Positions 39,196-48,519 of a stretch of 61,971 bases of DNA are shown one piece after another (the first letter of the stretch is position 1; every line of letters begins with the position of its first letter). The stretch comes from JAVBOW01 sp031550125. Its GTDB lineage: Bacteria > Bacteroidota > Bacteroidia > Bacteroidales > Rikenellaceae. The notes below the pieces were generated by a model. That model was not told where the DNA came from and searched no databases. It saw nothing but the letters and a program-made list of their open reading frames with translations. The stretch spans positions 1 to 61,971 of the forward strand of contig JAVBOW010000020.1 of the NCBI GenBank assembly GCA_031550125.1. Reading direction: 5' to 3'. Both the position numbers and the translations under genes were made by a program.

Positions 39196-41976
39196 CTATA
39201 TTACGATGTTAATGATCTTTCCGGGGACGACAACCATTTTTTTCGGCGTTTTGCCTTCGGTATATTTCGCCGTCGAGGGGTCTTCCATTACGAGGCGTTC
39301 TATCTCCGTTGCGGGGATGCCGAACGGGAGTTCCTTTTTAAAGCGCAGCTTGCCGTTAACCGATACGGGATACTCGAAACTGTCCTCTATAAGGTACCTC
39401 TCTTCCACTGCGGGGAACGCCGCGTCGAATATGGTGGAGGAGTGTCCCAGCGCCGAGTGCCACAGCTCTTCGGCGATGTGGGGAGCGAAAGGCGACAGCA
39501 GCGTGAGCAGCGGCTCGAGGATGGATCTCTTGCCGCATCCTCCCAACTCTCCGACGCAGATCATGAATGCGCTCACCGAGGTATTGAGCGAGAAATTTTC
39601 GATATCCTCGCCTACTTTCCTTATCGTTTTGTGCAACGTTTTCAACTCGGCTGGCGTGGGCGTTTCGTCCGTTACGGCCAGGCGTCCGTCCCTGTCGTAG
39701 AACATGCGCCACAGGCGGCGCAGGAATTTATGCACGCCGTCTATTCCGTTGGTGTCCCACGGTTTGGCCTGCTCCAGCGGGCCGAGGAACATTTCGTACA
39801 TGCGCAGGGTGTCGGCGCCGTAATTCTCCACGATCATGTCGGGATTTACTACGTTGTACATCGATTTCGACATCTTTTCGACGGCCCATCCGCATACGTA
39901 CTTCCCGTCCTCGAGGACGAACTCGGCCGAGGCGAATTCGGGTTGCCAGCGTCGGAACGCGTCGGTATCGAGGATATCGTTGCGGACGATGTTGACGTCT
40001 ACGTGTATCTCCTGTGTATCGTATTGGCCCTTAAGTCCGAGCGATACGAATTTATTGGTGCCTTTGATACGGTAGACGAAATTCGATCGGCCCTGTATCA
40101 TCCCCTGGTTGATGAGCTTTTTGAAAGGCTCCTGCTCGCACACCGCGCCCAGGTCGTACAGGAACATATTCCAGAAGCGCGAGTACATCAGGTGGCCCGT
40201 GGCGTGTTCTATGCCGCCTACGTAAAGGTCTACGTTACGCCAGTATTCGTTGGCCTGACGGCCTACCAGGGCCTCCCCGTTGCGGGGATCCATGTAACGG
40301 AGGAAGTAGGCCGACGAACCCGCGAAGCCGGGCATGGTACTCAGCTCGTAGGGGTAGCCGTCCTCCGTGTGCCATCCGGCCACGCGGGCAAGGGGAGGCT
40401 CGCCTTCGGCCGTTGGACCGAAGTTTTCTATGGCGGGCAGCTCGAGCGGCAGTTTCTCGTCCGGCAGCGGGCATGCCATTCCGTCTTTATAGAATATGGG
40501 GAACGGTTCGCCCCAGTATCGTTGGCGGCTGAATATGGCGTCGCGCAGGCGGTAGTTCACCAGGCGACGTCCTATTCCGCGCTTTTCGATCTCGGCGAAC
40601 ATTTTGCTTATCGCCTCGGCTACTTCGAGTCCGTCGAGCATATCCGAGTTGATCACTTTGCCCGATTTCGCATCGTATGAAGCCTCTTCGACGTTGCCGC
40701 CTTCCACCACAGGGATGATCGGAAGCTCGAAGTGGCGGGCGAAAGCCCAGTCGCGGGAGTCGTGCGCCGGGACGGCCATTATGGCTCCGGTGCCGTATCC
40801 GGCAAGTACGTAGTCGCTTATGTAAACCGGTATCCTGGTTCCGTTGAAAGGATTCAGAGCGTAGCTTCCCGTAAAGGCCCCGCTCACTCTTTTGGTGTCG
40901 GCAATGCGTTCGCGCTCAGAACGTTTTTTTGTTTCGGCGATATAGTTTTCTATGGTTGAAGCCTGGCCTCCGGTGGTCAGACGTCCCACCAGCTCGTGTT
41001 CCGGGGCGAGTACCATGAACGTAGCCCCGAAGATTGTGTCGGCGCGCGTGGTGAATATCTCCAGCTTCTCTTCGCCTGACAGTTTGTTGTCGGGCGTGGC
41101 CTCGAGTCCGAAGAATATCTGCGCCCCTTCGCTGCGTCCTATCCAGTTGCGTTGGATCTCTTTGAGCGACTCGCTCCATTCGAGCCGGATCAGTCCTTCG
41201 AGCATGCGTTCGGCGTAGGCGGTTATGCGGAGCAACCATTGCTTCATCCGTTTTTGCTCTACGGGGAAACCGCCGCGCACGGACAGCCCGTCCTTCACCT
41301 CGTCGTTGGCCAGCACTGTTCCCAGGCCCGGACACCAGTTCACCACCGTATCCGCCCGGTAGGCCAGGCGGTAGTTCTGCAGCGTCTCTTCCTGCCGCGC
41401 TTTGTCCCACGAGTTCCATTCGTCGGCCGTGAACGCCATAGGACGGGTGCAGGCTGCATTGACGCGCGCCGATCCTTCGGCTGCGAAGCACTCTCTGAGT
41501 TCGGATATGGGGCGCGCCTGTCCCGCGTCGTTGCAGTAGTACGACTCGAACATACGGATGAAGGCCCATTGCGTCCAGTGGTAGTATTCCGGGTCGCAGG
41601 TACGCACCTCGCGGTCCCAGTCGTACGAAAAACCTATCTTGTCCATCTGCTCGCGGTAGCGGGCGATGTTCTTTTCCGTGGTCACTGCGGGGTGCTGCCC
41701 CGTCTGGATGGCATACTGCTCGGCGGGAAGGCCGAAGGCGTCGTATCCCATGGGGTGCAGCACGTTGAAGCCTTTAAGTCGCTTGTATCGCGTGTAGATG
41801 TCCGAGGCTATATAGCCCAGCGGATGGCCCACGTGAAGCCCGGCCCCCGAAGGATAGGGGAACATATCGAGAACGTAGAATTTCGGGCGCGACGGATCCA
41901 CCTCCACCTTGTAGGTTTTGCGTTTTTCCCACTCTTGCTGCCACTTATGTTCGATTTCCCTGAAATTGTATTCCAT
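39196..41976 (-). CDS. leuS: Leucyl-tRNA synthetase
   Basis: A 926-residue class I synthetase that charges tRNA-Leu. The start at 41976 (MEYNFREIEHKWQQEW) matches the usual N-terminus; a longer in-frame reading would cross the promoter. HVGH (HIGH motif) is at 48-51 and KMSKS at 701-705. The editing domain includes a threonine-rich stretch near TTRADTIFGATF, expected for the CP1 hydrolytic site. Complete, with its own promoter and terminator. Confidence 0.97.
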   Translation of the reverse strand: MEYNFREIEHKWQQEWEKRKTYKVEVDPSRPKFYVLDMFPYPSGAGLHVGHPLGYIASDIYTRYKRLKGFNVLHPMGYDAFGLPAEQYAIQTGQHPAVTTEKNIARYREQMDKIGFSYDWDREVRTCDPEYYHWTQWAFIRMFESYYCNDAGQARPISELRECFAAEGSARVNAACTRPMAFTADEWNSWDKARQEETLQNYRLAYRADTVVNWCPGLGTVLANDEVKDGLSVRGGFPVEQKRMKQWLLRITAYAERMLEGLIRLEWSESLKEIQRNWIGRSEGAQIFFGLEATPDNKLSGEEKLEIFTTRADTIFGATFMVLAPEHELVGRLTTGGQASTIENYIAETKKRSERERIADTKRVSGAFTGSYALNPFNGTRIPVYISDYVLAGYGTGAIMAVPAHDSRDWAFARHFELPIIPVVEGGNVEEASYDAKSGKVINSDMLDGLEVAEAISKMFAEIEKRGIGRRLVNYRLRDAIFSRQRYWGEPFPIFYKDGMACPLPDEKLPLELPAIENFGPTAEGEPPLARVAGWHTEDGYPYELSTMPGFAGSSAYFLRYMDPRNGEALVGRQANEYWRNVDLYVGGIEHATGHLMYSRFWNMFLYDLGAVCEQEPFKKLINQGMIQGRSNFVYRIKGTNKFVSLGLKGQYDTQEIHVDVNIVRNDILDTDAFRRWQPEFASAEFVLEDGKYVCGWAVEKMSKSMYNVVNPDMIVENYGADTLRMYEMFLGPLEQAKPWDTNGIDGVHKFLRRLWRMFYDRDGRLAVTDETPTPAELKTLHKTIRKVGEDIENFSLNTSVSAFMICVGELGGCGKRSILEPLLTLLSPFAPHIAEELWHSALGHSSTIFDAAFPAVEERYLIEDSFEYPVSVNGKLRFKKELPFGIPATEIERLVMEDPSTAKYTEGKTPKKMVVVPGKIINIVI

Positions 41977-41997
41977 AGTCCGATGAAAGATAAGCCG

Positions 41998-42028
41998 CAA
42001 ATTTAATGGTTTTCGGCAGATTCTGCAA
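41998..42028 (-). promoter_or_regulatory. Promoter for leuS
   Basis: Reverse-strand TAAATTTG (42005-41998) fits TAnnTTTG with TTG (42028-42026) 20 bp upstream. It lies 22 bp before the leuS ATG and confirms the shorter start. Confidence 0.7.
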
Positions 42029-42075
42029 TCCGCCGTATTTTTTTGCCCGGTTGCGGCCGTAAAGTGTTGCATATG

Positions 42076-42103
42076 TTGCATAATAATAATAATAATAACT
42101 TTG
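42076..42103 (+). promoter_or_regulatory. Promoter with (TAA)6 microsatellite spacer
   Basis: TTG at 42076-42078 and TAACTTTG at 42096-42103 form a Bacteroidota promoter with a 17-bp spacer. The spacer consists almost entirely of TAA repeats (42081-42098, six units, the last one forming part of the -7 box). A change in repeat number would shift the spacing by 3 bp per unit, a possible on/off or graded switch for the downstream surface lipoprotein. Confidence 0.6.
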
Positions 42104-42130
42104 ATGCACTAACCTAATAACTTGATCGAG

Positions 42131-43159
42131 ATGAGTAAAATAAACTATTTCTGCTTGCTGGCGGCGATACTGTCCGTTATTGCGTGCGACGATAAGGAGG
42201 CTGGCGGCAAACCCGATCTCAATGGTAAGGTCTATGCGGTCGGCAGAGCCTGCCGTACTTCTGCACCGTTGTCCGTGGAGGGCTGCAGGGCCGTATTGTG
42301 GGTGGATGGCCGCAGCGTAGTCCTTGATAGATCATATTCCGTGGCCACCAGTGTGTGGATCGATGGCGGCGATGTCTATGTGGGAGGTTCGTTCGTGGAC
42401 GGCGATTCGGGACCTCGGGCGTGCATATGGGTTAACGGGTCGCGCCAGGCGCTCGGTCATTCGGATTCAAATTCGGATGTGTATGGCGTATGCGTTGCCG
42501 GCGGACGCGTCTATGCGGCCGGGAGTGCGGGCGAGCGCGCCGTACTGTGGATAGACGGGCAGGCCGCCTTCGTAGACGCCGGTCCGGACAGGTCTTACGG
42601 AAATTCGGTTTTTGTTTCGGGCCACGACGTATACATGGCCGGGATGGCGATTGCCGGCGGCAATCCATGTCCCACGCTATGGAAGAACGGGGAGATATTT
42701 TATCAAAAATGTGACGGCGGCGACGATTACAAGTCCCTTTATGTTTCTGCCGGCAGGGTTTATGTGGCCGGTTCGCATATCGACGGGACTGCCGTTTGTC
42801 AAAGCATGAACACGGACGGCTCCGAGCAGAGAAATGAGTTGGCGGGCGACCTGAACACCGCCAGGGCTTTGTTTGTTTCGGGGGGACGCATGTTCGTTGC
42901 GGGCGATTCCTATAACGCCGCTTCCATGCGAACCTGTGCCATGCTGGTCGCCGGCGGGCAGGGACAGGTGCTTGAGATGTCATGTGGCTCGGCAAACTCA
43001 CGGGCGGACGCGCTTTTTGTCGACGGCAGCGACGTTTATGTTGGTGGCGGCGAGGCCGACTATGCCATGATCTGGAAAAACGGGCAGCCTGAAGTTTTGT
43101 CCACCGGTATGGATGATATGCCCCGGGGAAGGGTGTCCGGTATATTTGTAGTCGAGTAA
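42131..43159 (+). CDS. Seven-repeat lipoprotein, predicted beta-propeller
   Basis: From ATG 42131 (a TTG at 42122 is in frame but less likely) the protein has 342 residues, a lipobox VIAC with Cys19, and then DDKE, an acidic surface-export signal. The mature part is seven repeats of about 40-48 residues with the pattern S-hydrophobic-x-V-x-G-x-x-VYVAG ... LW-x-x-G, for example SVWIDGGDVYVGG, SVFVSGHDVYMAG, SLYVSAGRVYVAG and ALFVDGSDVYVGG. The last strand (SGIFVVE) copies the first strand of a repeat, as in a closed seven-bladed propeller. I do not recognise a named family. No catalytic residues are evident. Confidence 0.72.
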   Translation: MSKINYFCLLAAILSVIACDDKEAGGKPDLNGKVYAVGRACRTSAPLSVEGCRAVLWVDGRSVVLDRSYSVATSVWIDGGDVYVGGSFVDGDSGPRACIWVNGSRQALGHSDSNSDVYGVCVAGGRVYAAGSAGERAVLWIDGQAAFVDAGPDRSYGNSVFVSGHDVYMAGMAIAGGNPCPTLWKNGEIFYQKCDGGDDYKSLYVSAGRVYVAGSHIDGTAVCQSMNTDGSEQRNELAGDLNTARALFVSGGRMFVAGDSYNAASMRTCAMLVAGGQGQVLEMSCGSANSRADALFVDGSDVYVGGGEADYAMIWKNGQPEVLSTGMDDMPRGRVSGIFVVE

Positions 43160-43336
43160 TCGATTTTGCGTCAGTCCGCCCGTTTTGGACCTGGTCCTCC
43201 TGTTTCGAATCAAATCATAATAAGCTTATAAATAACGTATTGCGCATAGATACCCTGCTTAAAAATAATAAATATTTATAATATTTGAAAAACTATAAAA
43301 AAATACAATAACAATTCGGTCGTAAATGGCCTTAAA

Positions 43337-43375
43337 TCGCCCGAAAACCGTGAAAAAACACGGATTTTCGGGCGA
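43337..43375. terminator. Long hairpin between the propeller gene and rpsL
   Basis: TCGCCCGAAAA-CCGTG pairs with CACGG-A-TTTTCGGGCGA around a AAAAAA loop. It lies 180 bp past the lipoprotein stop and 40 bp before the rpsL -7 box, so it probably shields the ribosomal operon from read-through. The remaining gap (43160-43336) is AT-rich with no feature I can support. Confidence 0.6.
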
Positions 43376-43414
43376 AATAATTCGCATTATATATGGTGGT
43401 GTCAAAATAATCTG

Positions 43415-43422
43415 TATCTTTG
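43415..43422 (+). promoter_or_regulatory. -7 box for the str-S10-spc-alpha supercluster
   Basis: TATCTTTG fits TAnnTTTG, 58 bp before the rpsL ATG. It is the only good box in front of the 18-kb ribosomal cluster that I found. Confidence 0.6.
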
Positions 43423-43479
43423 CAGTCCATTTTGGATAATGGAACGAGAATTTTAAACCAAAAAACAAGGAAAAAAAGA

Positions 43480-43881
43480 ATGCCAACTATTCAACAGTTA
43501 GTTCGTAAGGGCAGGGTGGCATTGCAGGACAAGAGTAAATCGCCTGCATTGGATTCGTGTCCGCAACGCCGCGGCGTTTGCGTACGCGTGTACACCACCA
43601 CACCCAAAAAACCGAACTCGGCCATGCGCAAAGTTGCCCGTGTCCGACTGACCAACACCAAAGAGGTGAACGCCTACATTCCCGGCGAAGGCCACAACCT
43701 GCAGGAACACTCGATCGTCCTGGTTCGCGGCGGCCGTGTGAAGGATCTTCCGGGCGTGCGCTACCACCTCGTCCGCGGTGCTTTGGACAGCGCCGGAGTT
43801 GACGGACGCCGCCAACGCCGGAGCAAGTACGGAGCCAAGCGTCCCAAACCGGGAGCAGCGCCCGTCAAGAAGAAAAAGTAA
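43480..43881 (+). CDS. rpsL: 30S ribosomal protein S12
   Basis: From ATG 43480 the protein has 133 residues and starts MPTIQQLVRKGR, the normal S12 N-terminus; an upstream in-frame extension lies in the leader. The decoding-centre segment TTTPKKPNSAMRK keeps both lysines (43 and 44), the wild-type streptomycin-sensitive state. RGGRVKDLPGVRYH carries the aspartate that RimO modifies in other bacteria (Asp89). First gene of the supercluster. Confidence 0.97.
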   Translation: MPTIQQLVRKGRVALQDKSKSPALDSCPQRRGVCVRVYTTTPKKPNSAMRKVARVRLTNTKEVNAYIPGEGHNLQEHSIVLVRGGRVKDLPGVRYHLVRGALDSAGVDGRRQRRSKYGAKRPKPGAAPVKKKK

Positions 43882-43959
43882 AACGGCAGGGAGGTGATCC
43901 CCGCTGAGAAGTAAAACAGAAAATGGAATCGCAGCGATTCCGAAACAACAAAACGAAAG

Positions 43960-44436
43960 ATGAGAAAAGCAAAGCCTAAAAAGCGAATTCTACTTCCGGA
44001 TCCCAAGTTCTCCGATGTTCTTGTGACAAGGTTCGTCAACAACCTTATGCTGGATGGTAAGAAGAGTATCGCCTACACGATTTTCTACGGTGCGTTGGAT
44101 CTCGTGGGCGAGAAGATGAAAGATGCAGAAAAGGCTCCTCTGGAAATCTGGAAGCAAGCCCTGGAGAACATCACTCCCCAGGTCGAAGTGAAGTCCCGCC
44201 GTGTTGGCGGAGCCACATTCCAGGTTCCGACGGAAGTGAGGCCCGAACGCAAGATTTCATTATCCATGAAGAACCTTGTTCTTTATTCTCGCAAGCGTCC
44301 GGGACGCAGCATGTCAGAAAAGCTCGCCGCCGAAATCGTGGCCGCATACAACCAGGAGGGTGCGGCATTCAAGCGTAAAGAGGAAATGCACCGTATGGCC
44401 GAGGCCAACAAGGCATTCGCACACTTCAGATTTTAA
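43960..44436 (+). CDS. rpsG: 30S ribosomal protein S7
   Basis: A 158-residue protein starting MRKAKPKKRILLPDPKF, with the S7 core VTRFVNNLMLDGKKSIAY and the C-terminal EEMHRMAEANKAFAHFRF. It nucleates assembly of the 30S head and contacts E-site tRNA. It follows rpsL by 78 bp and precedes fusA by 7 bp, the standard str order. Confidence 0.97.
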   Translation: MRKAKPKKRILLPDPKFSDVLVTRFVNNLMLDGKKSIAYTIFYGALDLVGEKMKDAEKAPLEIWKQALENITPQVEVKSRRVGGATFQVPTEVRPERKISLSMKNLVLYSRKRPGRSMSEKLAAEIVAAYNQEGAAFKRKEEMHRMAEANKAFAHFRF

Positions 44437-44443
44437 TTGACCG

Positions 44444-46561
44444 ATGGCAAAGAGAGATCTGAAATATACGCGCAACATAGGCATCATGGCCCACATCGAT
44501 GCCGGCAAGACGACAACTTCCGAACGTATCCTCTTCTACACCGGCAAGACCCACAAGGTTGGAGAGGTGCATGAAGGCGCCGCCACCATGGACTGGATGG
44601 TGCAGGAGCAGGAGCGTGGTATAACCATCACCTCGGCAGCTACCACCGCGTTTTGGAACTATAAGGACGAAACTTACCAGCTCAACGTGATCGACACCCC
44701 GGGACACGTGGACTTCACCGTGGAGGTGGAGCGCTCGCTCAGGGTACTCGACGGCGCTGTGGCCACATTCTGCGCCGTAGGCGGCGTCGAACCCCAGTCG
44801 GAGACGGTCTGGAGGCAGGCCGATAAATACAAGGTGCCGCGCATAGGTTACGTCAATAAGATGGACCGTATCGGGGCCGACTTCCTGAACGTCTGCGGAC
44901 AGGTAAAAGAGCGCCTCGGCGCCAACGCCCTTCCCGTGGTCCTTCCCATAGGCAAGGAGGTCAATTTCTCCGGTCTGGTAGACCTTATATATAATAGGGC
45001 CATAGTTTACAACGACGACAAGACCGTACGCGATAACTTCCAACTCGAGGAGATACCCGCATCGATGAAGGAGGAGGCCGCCGAATGGCGCGCCAAACTC
45101 ATCGAGGAGGTAGCTACGGTGGACGACGCGCTTATGGAAAAATTCTTCGACGATCCCGATTCGATCACTCCCGAAGAACTTATCGCCGCTATCCGCAAGG
45201 CGACCACCCAGATGGTTGTCGTGCCGATGCTGTGCGGTTCGTCGTTCAAGAATAAAGGCGTCCAGATTCTTCTGGACTATATCATGGCGTTCCTGCCTTC
45301 GCCCCTTGATATAGAGGCTATCGTTGGCGTGGATCCGCACACCGAGAAAGAGGTTACGCGCCATCCTTCCGAGGATGAGCCTTTCTGCGGCCTTGCTTTC
45401 AAGATCGCCACCGACCCCTTCGTAGGCCGCCTGGCTTTCGTTCGCGCCTATTCGGGCAAGCTCGACGCAGGTTCGTACGTACTCAACAGCCGTTCGGATA
45501 AGAAAGAGCGCATCAGCCGTTTGTACCAGATGCACTCCAACAAGCAGAATCCGATAGAGGCGGTAACGGCGGGCGACATATGTGCTGCCGTAGGTTTCAA
45601 GGATATCCGTACCGGCGATACGCTGTGCGACGAGAAGTCTCCCATCGTCCTTGAGTCGATGACCTTCCCCGAACCGGTTATCGGCCTGGCTGTCGAGCCC
45701 AAGACACAGAAAGACCTCGACAAGCTGGGTATCGCCCTCGGCAAACTTTCCGAGGAGGATCCCACCTTCACCGTCAAGACCGATCCCGACAGCGGCCAGA
45801 CCGTCATCAGCGGTATGGGCGAGCTTCACCTTGAGATCATCGTCGACCGTCTTAAACGCGAATTCGGAGTTGAGATCAACCAGGGCGCTCCGCAGGTCAA
45901 CTACAAGGAGGCGCTCACCGCCACCGTAGAACATCGCGAGGTGTTCAAGAAGCAGACCGGCGGCCGCGGTAAATTCGCCGACATCATCTTTAAGATAGGT
46001 CCCGCCGATCCCGAGAAGACCGGACTGGAATTCGTTGACGAGGTGAAGGGCGGCAATATCCCCCGCGAGTATATCCCCGCTGTGGAGAAAGGCTTCAGGT
46101 CGGCTATGTCGAACGGCCCTCTGGCAGGTTTCTCTGTTGATTCGATGAAGGTTACGCTGGTAGACGGTTCGTTCCACGCGGTCGACTCCGACTCGCTGTC
46201 GTTCGAGATATGCGCCCGTAACGGTTTCCGCCAGGCTGCCAAAAAAGCCTCGCCGGTCATCATGGAGCCTATCATGAGCGTAGAGGTGGTCACTCCCGAG
46301 GAGAGCATGGGCGATATCATCGGCGACCTTAACAAACGCCGCGGACAGATCGCCGGCATGGAGTCGCGCGGTATAGCGCGCGTGGTCAAAGCCAAAGTAC
46401 CCCTCTCGGAGATGTTCGGCTACGTGACCGTGCTTCGCACCCTCTCGTCGGGCCGCGCAACGTCGAGCATGGAGTTCTCCAACTTCGAGCCGGTTTCGCA
46501 AAGCCTCGCCAAGGAGATCGTCGAGAAATCCGGCGGCAACAAACATCAGGAATTAGAATAA
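44444..46561 (+). CDS. fusA: Elongation factor G
   Basis: A 705-residue translocase GTPase. G1 is AHIDAGKTTTSER, G2 RGITITSAATT, G3 DTPGHVDF and G4 NKMDR; domains II-V follow in full (for example GMGELHLEI and the domain IV loop GGRGKFADI). The gene lies directly before rpsJ, with no tuf between, a common Bacteroidota order. Confidence 0.97.
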   Translation: MAKRDLKYTRNIGIMAHIDAGKTTTSERILFYTGKTHKVGEVHEGAATMDWMVQEQERGITITSAATTAFWNYKDETYQLNVIDTPGHVDFTVEVERSLRVLDGAVATFCAVGGVEPQSETVWRQADKYKVPRIGYVNKMDRIGADFLNVCGQVKERLGANALPVVLPIGKEVNFSGLVDLIYNRAIVYNDDKTVRDNFQLEEIPASMKEEAAEWRAKLIEEVATVDDALMEKFFDDPDSITPEELIAAIRKATTQMVVVPMLCGSSFKNKGVQILLDYIMAFLPSPLDIEAIVGVDPHTEKEVTRHPSEDEPFCGLAFKIATDPFVGRLAFVRAYSGKLDAGSYVLNSRSDKKERISRLYQMHSNKQNPIEAVTAGDICAAVGFKDIRTGDTLCDEKSPIVLESMTFPEPVIGLAVEPKTQKDLDKLGIALGKLSEEDPTFTVKTDPDSGQTVISGMGELHLEIIVDRLKREFGVEINQGAPQVNYKEALTATVEHREVFKKQTGGRGKFADIIFKIGPADPEKTGLEFVDEVKGGNIPREYIPAVEKGFRSAMSNGPLAGFSVDSMKVTLVDGSFHAVDSDSLSFEICARNGFRQAAKKASPVIMEPIMSVEVVTPEESMGDIIGDLNKRRGQIAGMESRGIARVVKAKVPLSEMFGYVTVLRTLSSGRATSSMEFSNFEPVSQSLAKEIVEKSGGNKHQELE

Positions 46562-46570
46562 AAAACAGAT

Positions 46571-46876
46571 ATGAGCCAGAAAATCAGAATCAAACTCAAA
46601 TCATACGATCACAACCTGGTGGATAAATCCGCCGAGAAGATCGTAAAGACGGTTAAGGGTTCGGGTGCAGTGGTTAGCGGTCCCATTCCGCTTCCCACGC
46701 AAAAGAAGATCTTCACCGTGAACCGCTCTACGTTCGTCAACAAAAAGAGCCGCGAGCAGTTCCAACTCTGCACCTTCAAGAGGATACTCGACATCTATTC
46801 GTCGACACCCAAGACCATCGACGCCCTCATGAAACTGGAACTTCCCAGCGGCGTAGAAGTCGAGATCAAGGTGTGA
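46571..46876 (+). CDS. rpsJ: 30S ribosomal protein S10
   Basis: A 101-residue protein with IRIKLKSYDHNLVDKSAEKI and the SGPIPLPTQKKIFTVNRS loop of S10, including the hairpin that also binds NusB in other bacteria. It lies 9 bp after fusA. A 94-bp gap before rplC holds AT-rich sequence and no good promoter. Confidence 0.97.
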   Translation: MSQKIRIKLKSYDHNLVDKSAEKIVKTVKGSGAVVSGPIPLPTQKKIFTVNRSTFVNKKSREQFQLCTFKRILDIYSSTPKTIDALMKLELPSGVEVEIKV

Positions 46877-46970
46877 TAAAGGTTCCTATACCTTATAATA
46901 AATAGGACAAAACCGAATTGCCGCTGCCAATACAGGCAAGCAATAACATAGGAAAAAACAAAAGACAAAA

Positions 46971-47588
46971 ATGTCAGGACTAATTGGAAAAAAAATCGGA
47001 ATGACTTCCGTGTTCGGCGCCGATGGTAAAAATATACCATGCACCGTTATTGAAGCTGGTCCGTGCGTAGTTACGCAAATCAAGACGGTCGAGAACGATG
47101 GATACTCGGCCATTCAGATTGCCTATGACGACACAACCGAAAAGCACGCCAGCAGTAGTTTGATAGGCCACTTCAAGAAGGCCGGAACTACCCCTAAGCG
47201 TAAGATCGCAGAGTTCAGGGAATTCGATCCCTCTCTGAAGGTCGGAGACGTGATCACCCTGGACGTATTCATGGATGACGACTGGCTCGACATCACTGGA
47301 ATATCGAAAGGTAAAGGTTTTCAGGGCGTTGTCAAGCGCCATGGTTTTGGCGGCGTAGGCGGCCAAACCCACGGCCAGCACAACCGCCAGCGCAAGCCGG
47401 GTTCGCTCGGCGCCTCATCTTACCCCTCGCGCGTGTTCAAAGGCAAACGCCTTCCCGGACAGACGGGCGGTGAGCAGGTTAAAGTGCTCAACCTTCGTAT
47501 ACTGAAGAAAATCCCCGAGAACAACCTTCTGCTTGTCAAAGGTTCGCTTCCGGGCGCAAAGGGGTCGTACTTATTAATGGAAGACTAA
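46971..47588 (+). CDS. rplC: 50S ribosomal protein L3
   Basis: A 205-residue early-assembly protein: MSGLIGKKIGMTSVFG at the start and the long loop FGGVGGQTHGQHNRQRKPGS that reaches toward the peptidyl-transferase centre. Four bases separate it from rplD. Confidence 0.97.
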   Translation: MSGLIGKKIGMTSVFGADGKNIPCTVIEAGPCVVTQIKTVENDGYSAIQIAYDDTTEKHASSSLIGHFKKAGTTPKRKIAEFREFDPSLKVGDVITLDVFMDDDWLDITGISKGKGFQGVVKRHGFGGVGGQTHGQHNRQRKPGSLGASSYPSRVFKGKRLPGQTGGEQVKVLNLRILKKIPENNLLLVKGSLPGAKGSYLLMED

Positions 47589-47592
47589 CGAG

Positions 47593-48219
47593 ATGGAATT
47601 AGCAGTTTACAATATTTCGGGTAAAGAGACGGGCAGGAAAGTTGCCCTGAGCGACGCCGTTTTCGGTATCGAACCCAACGATCACGCTATCTGGCTCGAC
47701 GTTAAGCAGTATCTGGCCAACCAGCGCCAAGGTACGCACAAGAGCAAGCAGCGCAACGAGGTGGCAGGTTCGACCCGCAAGCTGAAGAAACAAAAAGGCA
47801 CGGGCGGAGCCCGTTCGGGCAGCATCAAAAGCCCGCTGTTCCCGGGAGGCGGCCGTATATTCGGTCCCGTACCCCGCGACTACAGCTTCAAGCTCAACAA
47901 GAAACTCAAACAACTGGCGCGCCGCAGCGCCTTGGCTTACAAGGCTAAAGGCGAGCTGATCACCGTGGTGGAAGATTTCTCCATCGAGACGCCCAAGACC
48001 AAGAAGTTCATCGAGATCGCCGGCAACCTGAAGATGGCCGACAAAAAGATCCTCGTGGTTACGGCCGCCTCGGATCACAAGGTTATCCTCTCGACGCGCA
48101 ACCTTCCCAACGTGAAGGTGGTTATAGCCAGCGACGTGAACACCTACGACGTGATGAACACCGGAGTGGTTCTGATGACCGAAGGGGCAGCCAATGTAAT
48201 TAACGAAATGTTAGCGTAA
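47593..48219 (+). CDS. rplD: 50S ribosomal protein L4
   Basis: A 208-residue protein with the exit-tunnel loop (TRKLKKQKGTGGARSGS, GGGRIFGPVPRDY) that L4 pushes into the nascent-chain tunnel. In E. coli L4 also represses the S10 operon; no such leader is recognisable here. Packed between rplC and rplW. Confidence 0.96.
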   Translation: MELAVYNISGKETGRKVALSDAVFGIEPNDHAIWLDVKQYLANQRQGTHKSKQRNEVAGSTRKLKKQKGTGGARSGSIKSPLFPGGGRIFGPVPRDYSFKLNKKLKQLARRSALAYKAKGELITVVEDFSIETPKTKKFIEIAGNLKMADKKILVVTAASDHKVILSTRNLPNVKVVIASDVNTYDVMNTGVVLMTEGAANVINEMLA

Positions 48220-48223
48220 AGAA

Positions 48224-48514
48224 ATGGAAGCACTCATTAAGCCAATATTGACCGAAAAAATGACGATTCAGGGCGAAAAGCTGAACCGTTACGGTTTCAT
48301 TGTCGACCGCAGGGCCAACAAACTGGAGGTACGCAAGGCCGTCGAGCAGATGTACGGCGTGGTTGTCACCGATGTGAACACCATGAACTACATGGGCAAA
48401 GCCAAGAGCCGCTACACCAAAGCCGGTCTTCTCTCGGGCCGCACGAACAACACCAAGAAGGCAATCGTGACGCTCAAAGAGGGAGACAAGATAGATTTTT
48501 ACAGTAATATCTAA
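48224..48514 (+). CDS. rplW: 50S ribosomal protein L23
   Basis: A 96-residue protein (MEALIKPILTEKMTIQGEKL, VEQMYGVVVTDVNTMNY) at the tunnel exit, where trigger factor and SRP dock. Normal length and normal S10-operon position. Confidence 0.96.
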   Translation: MEALIKPILTEKMTIQGEKLNRYGFIVDRRANKLEVRKAVEQMYGVVVTDVNTMNYMGKAKSRYTKAGLLSGRTNNTKKAIVTLKEGDKIDFYSNI

Positions 48515-48519
48515 GGAAA

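Noticed and set aside
41977..42081. 35-residue N-terminal extension of leuS
   Set aside because: It would include the leuS promoter elements at 41998-42028, and the family N-terminus begins at 41976.
44426..46546. Long open frame (706 residues) opposite fusA
   Set aside because: It mirrors the fusA codons exactly and reads as low-complexity Leu/Gly/Arg/His-rich protein; fusA on the other strand is beyond doubt.
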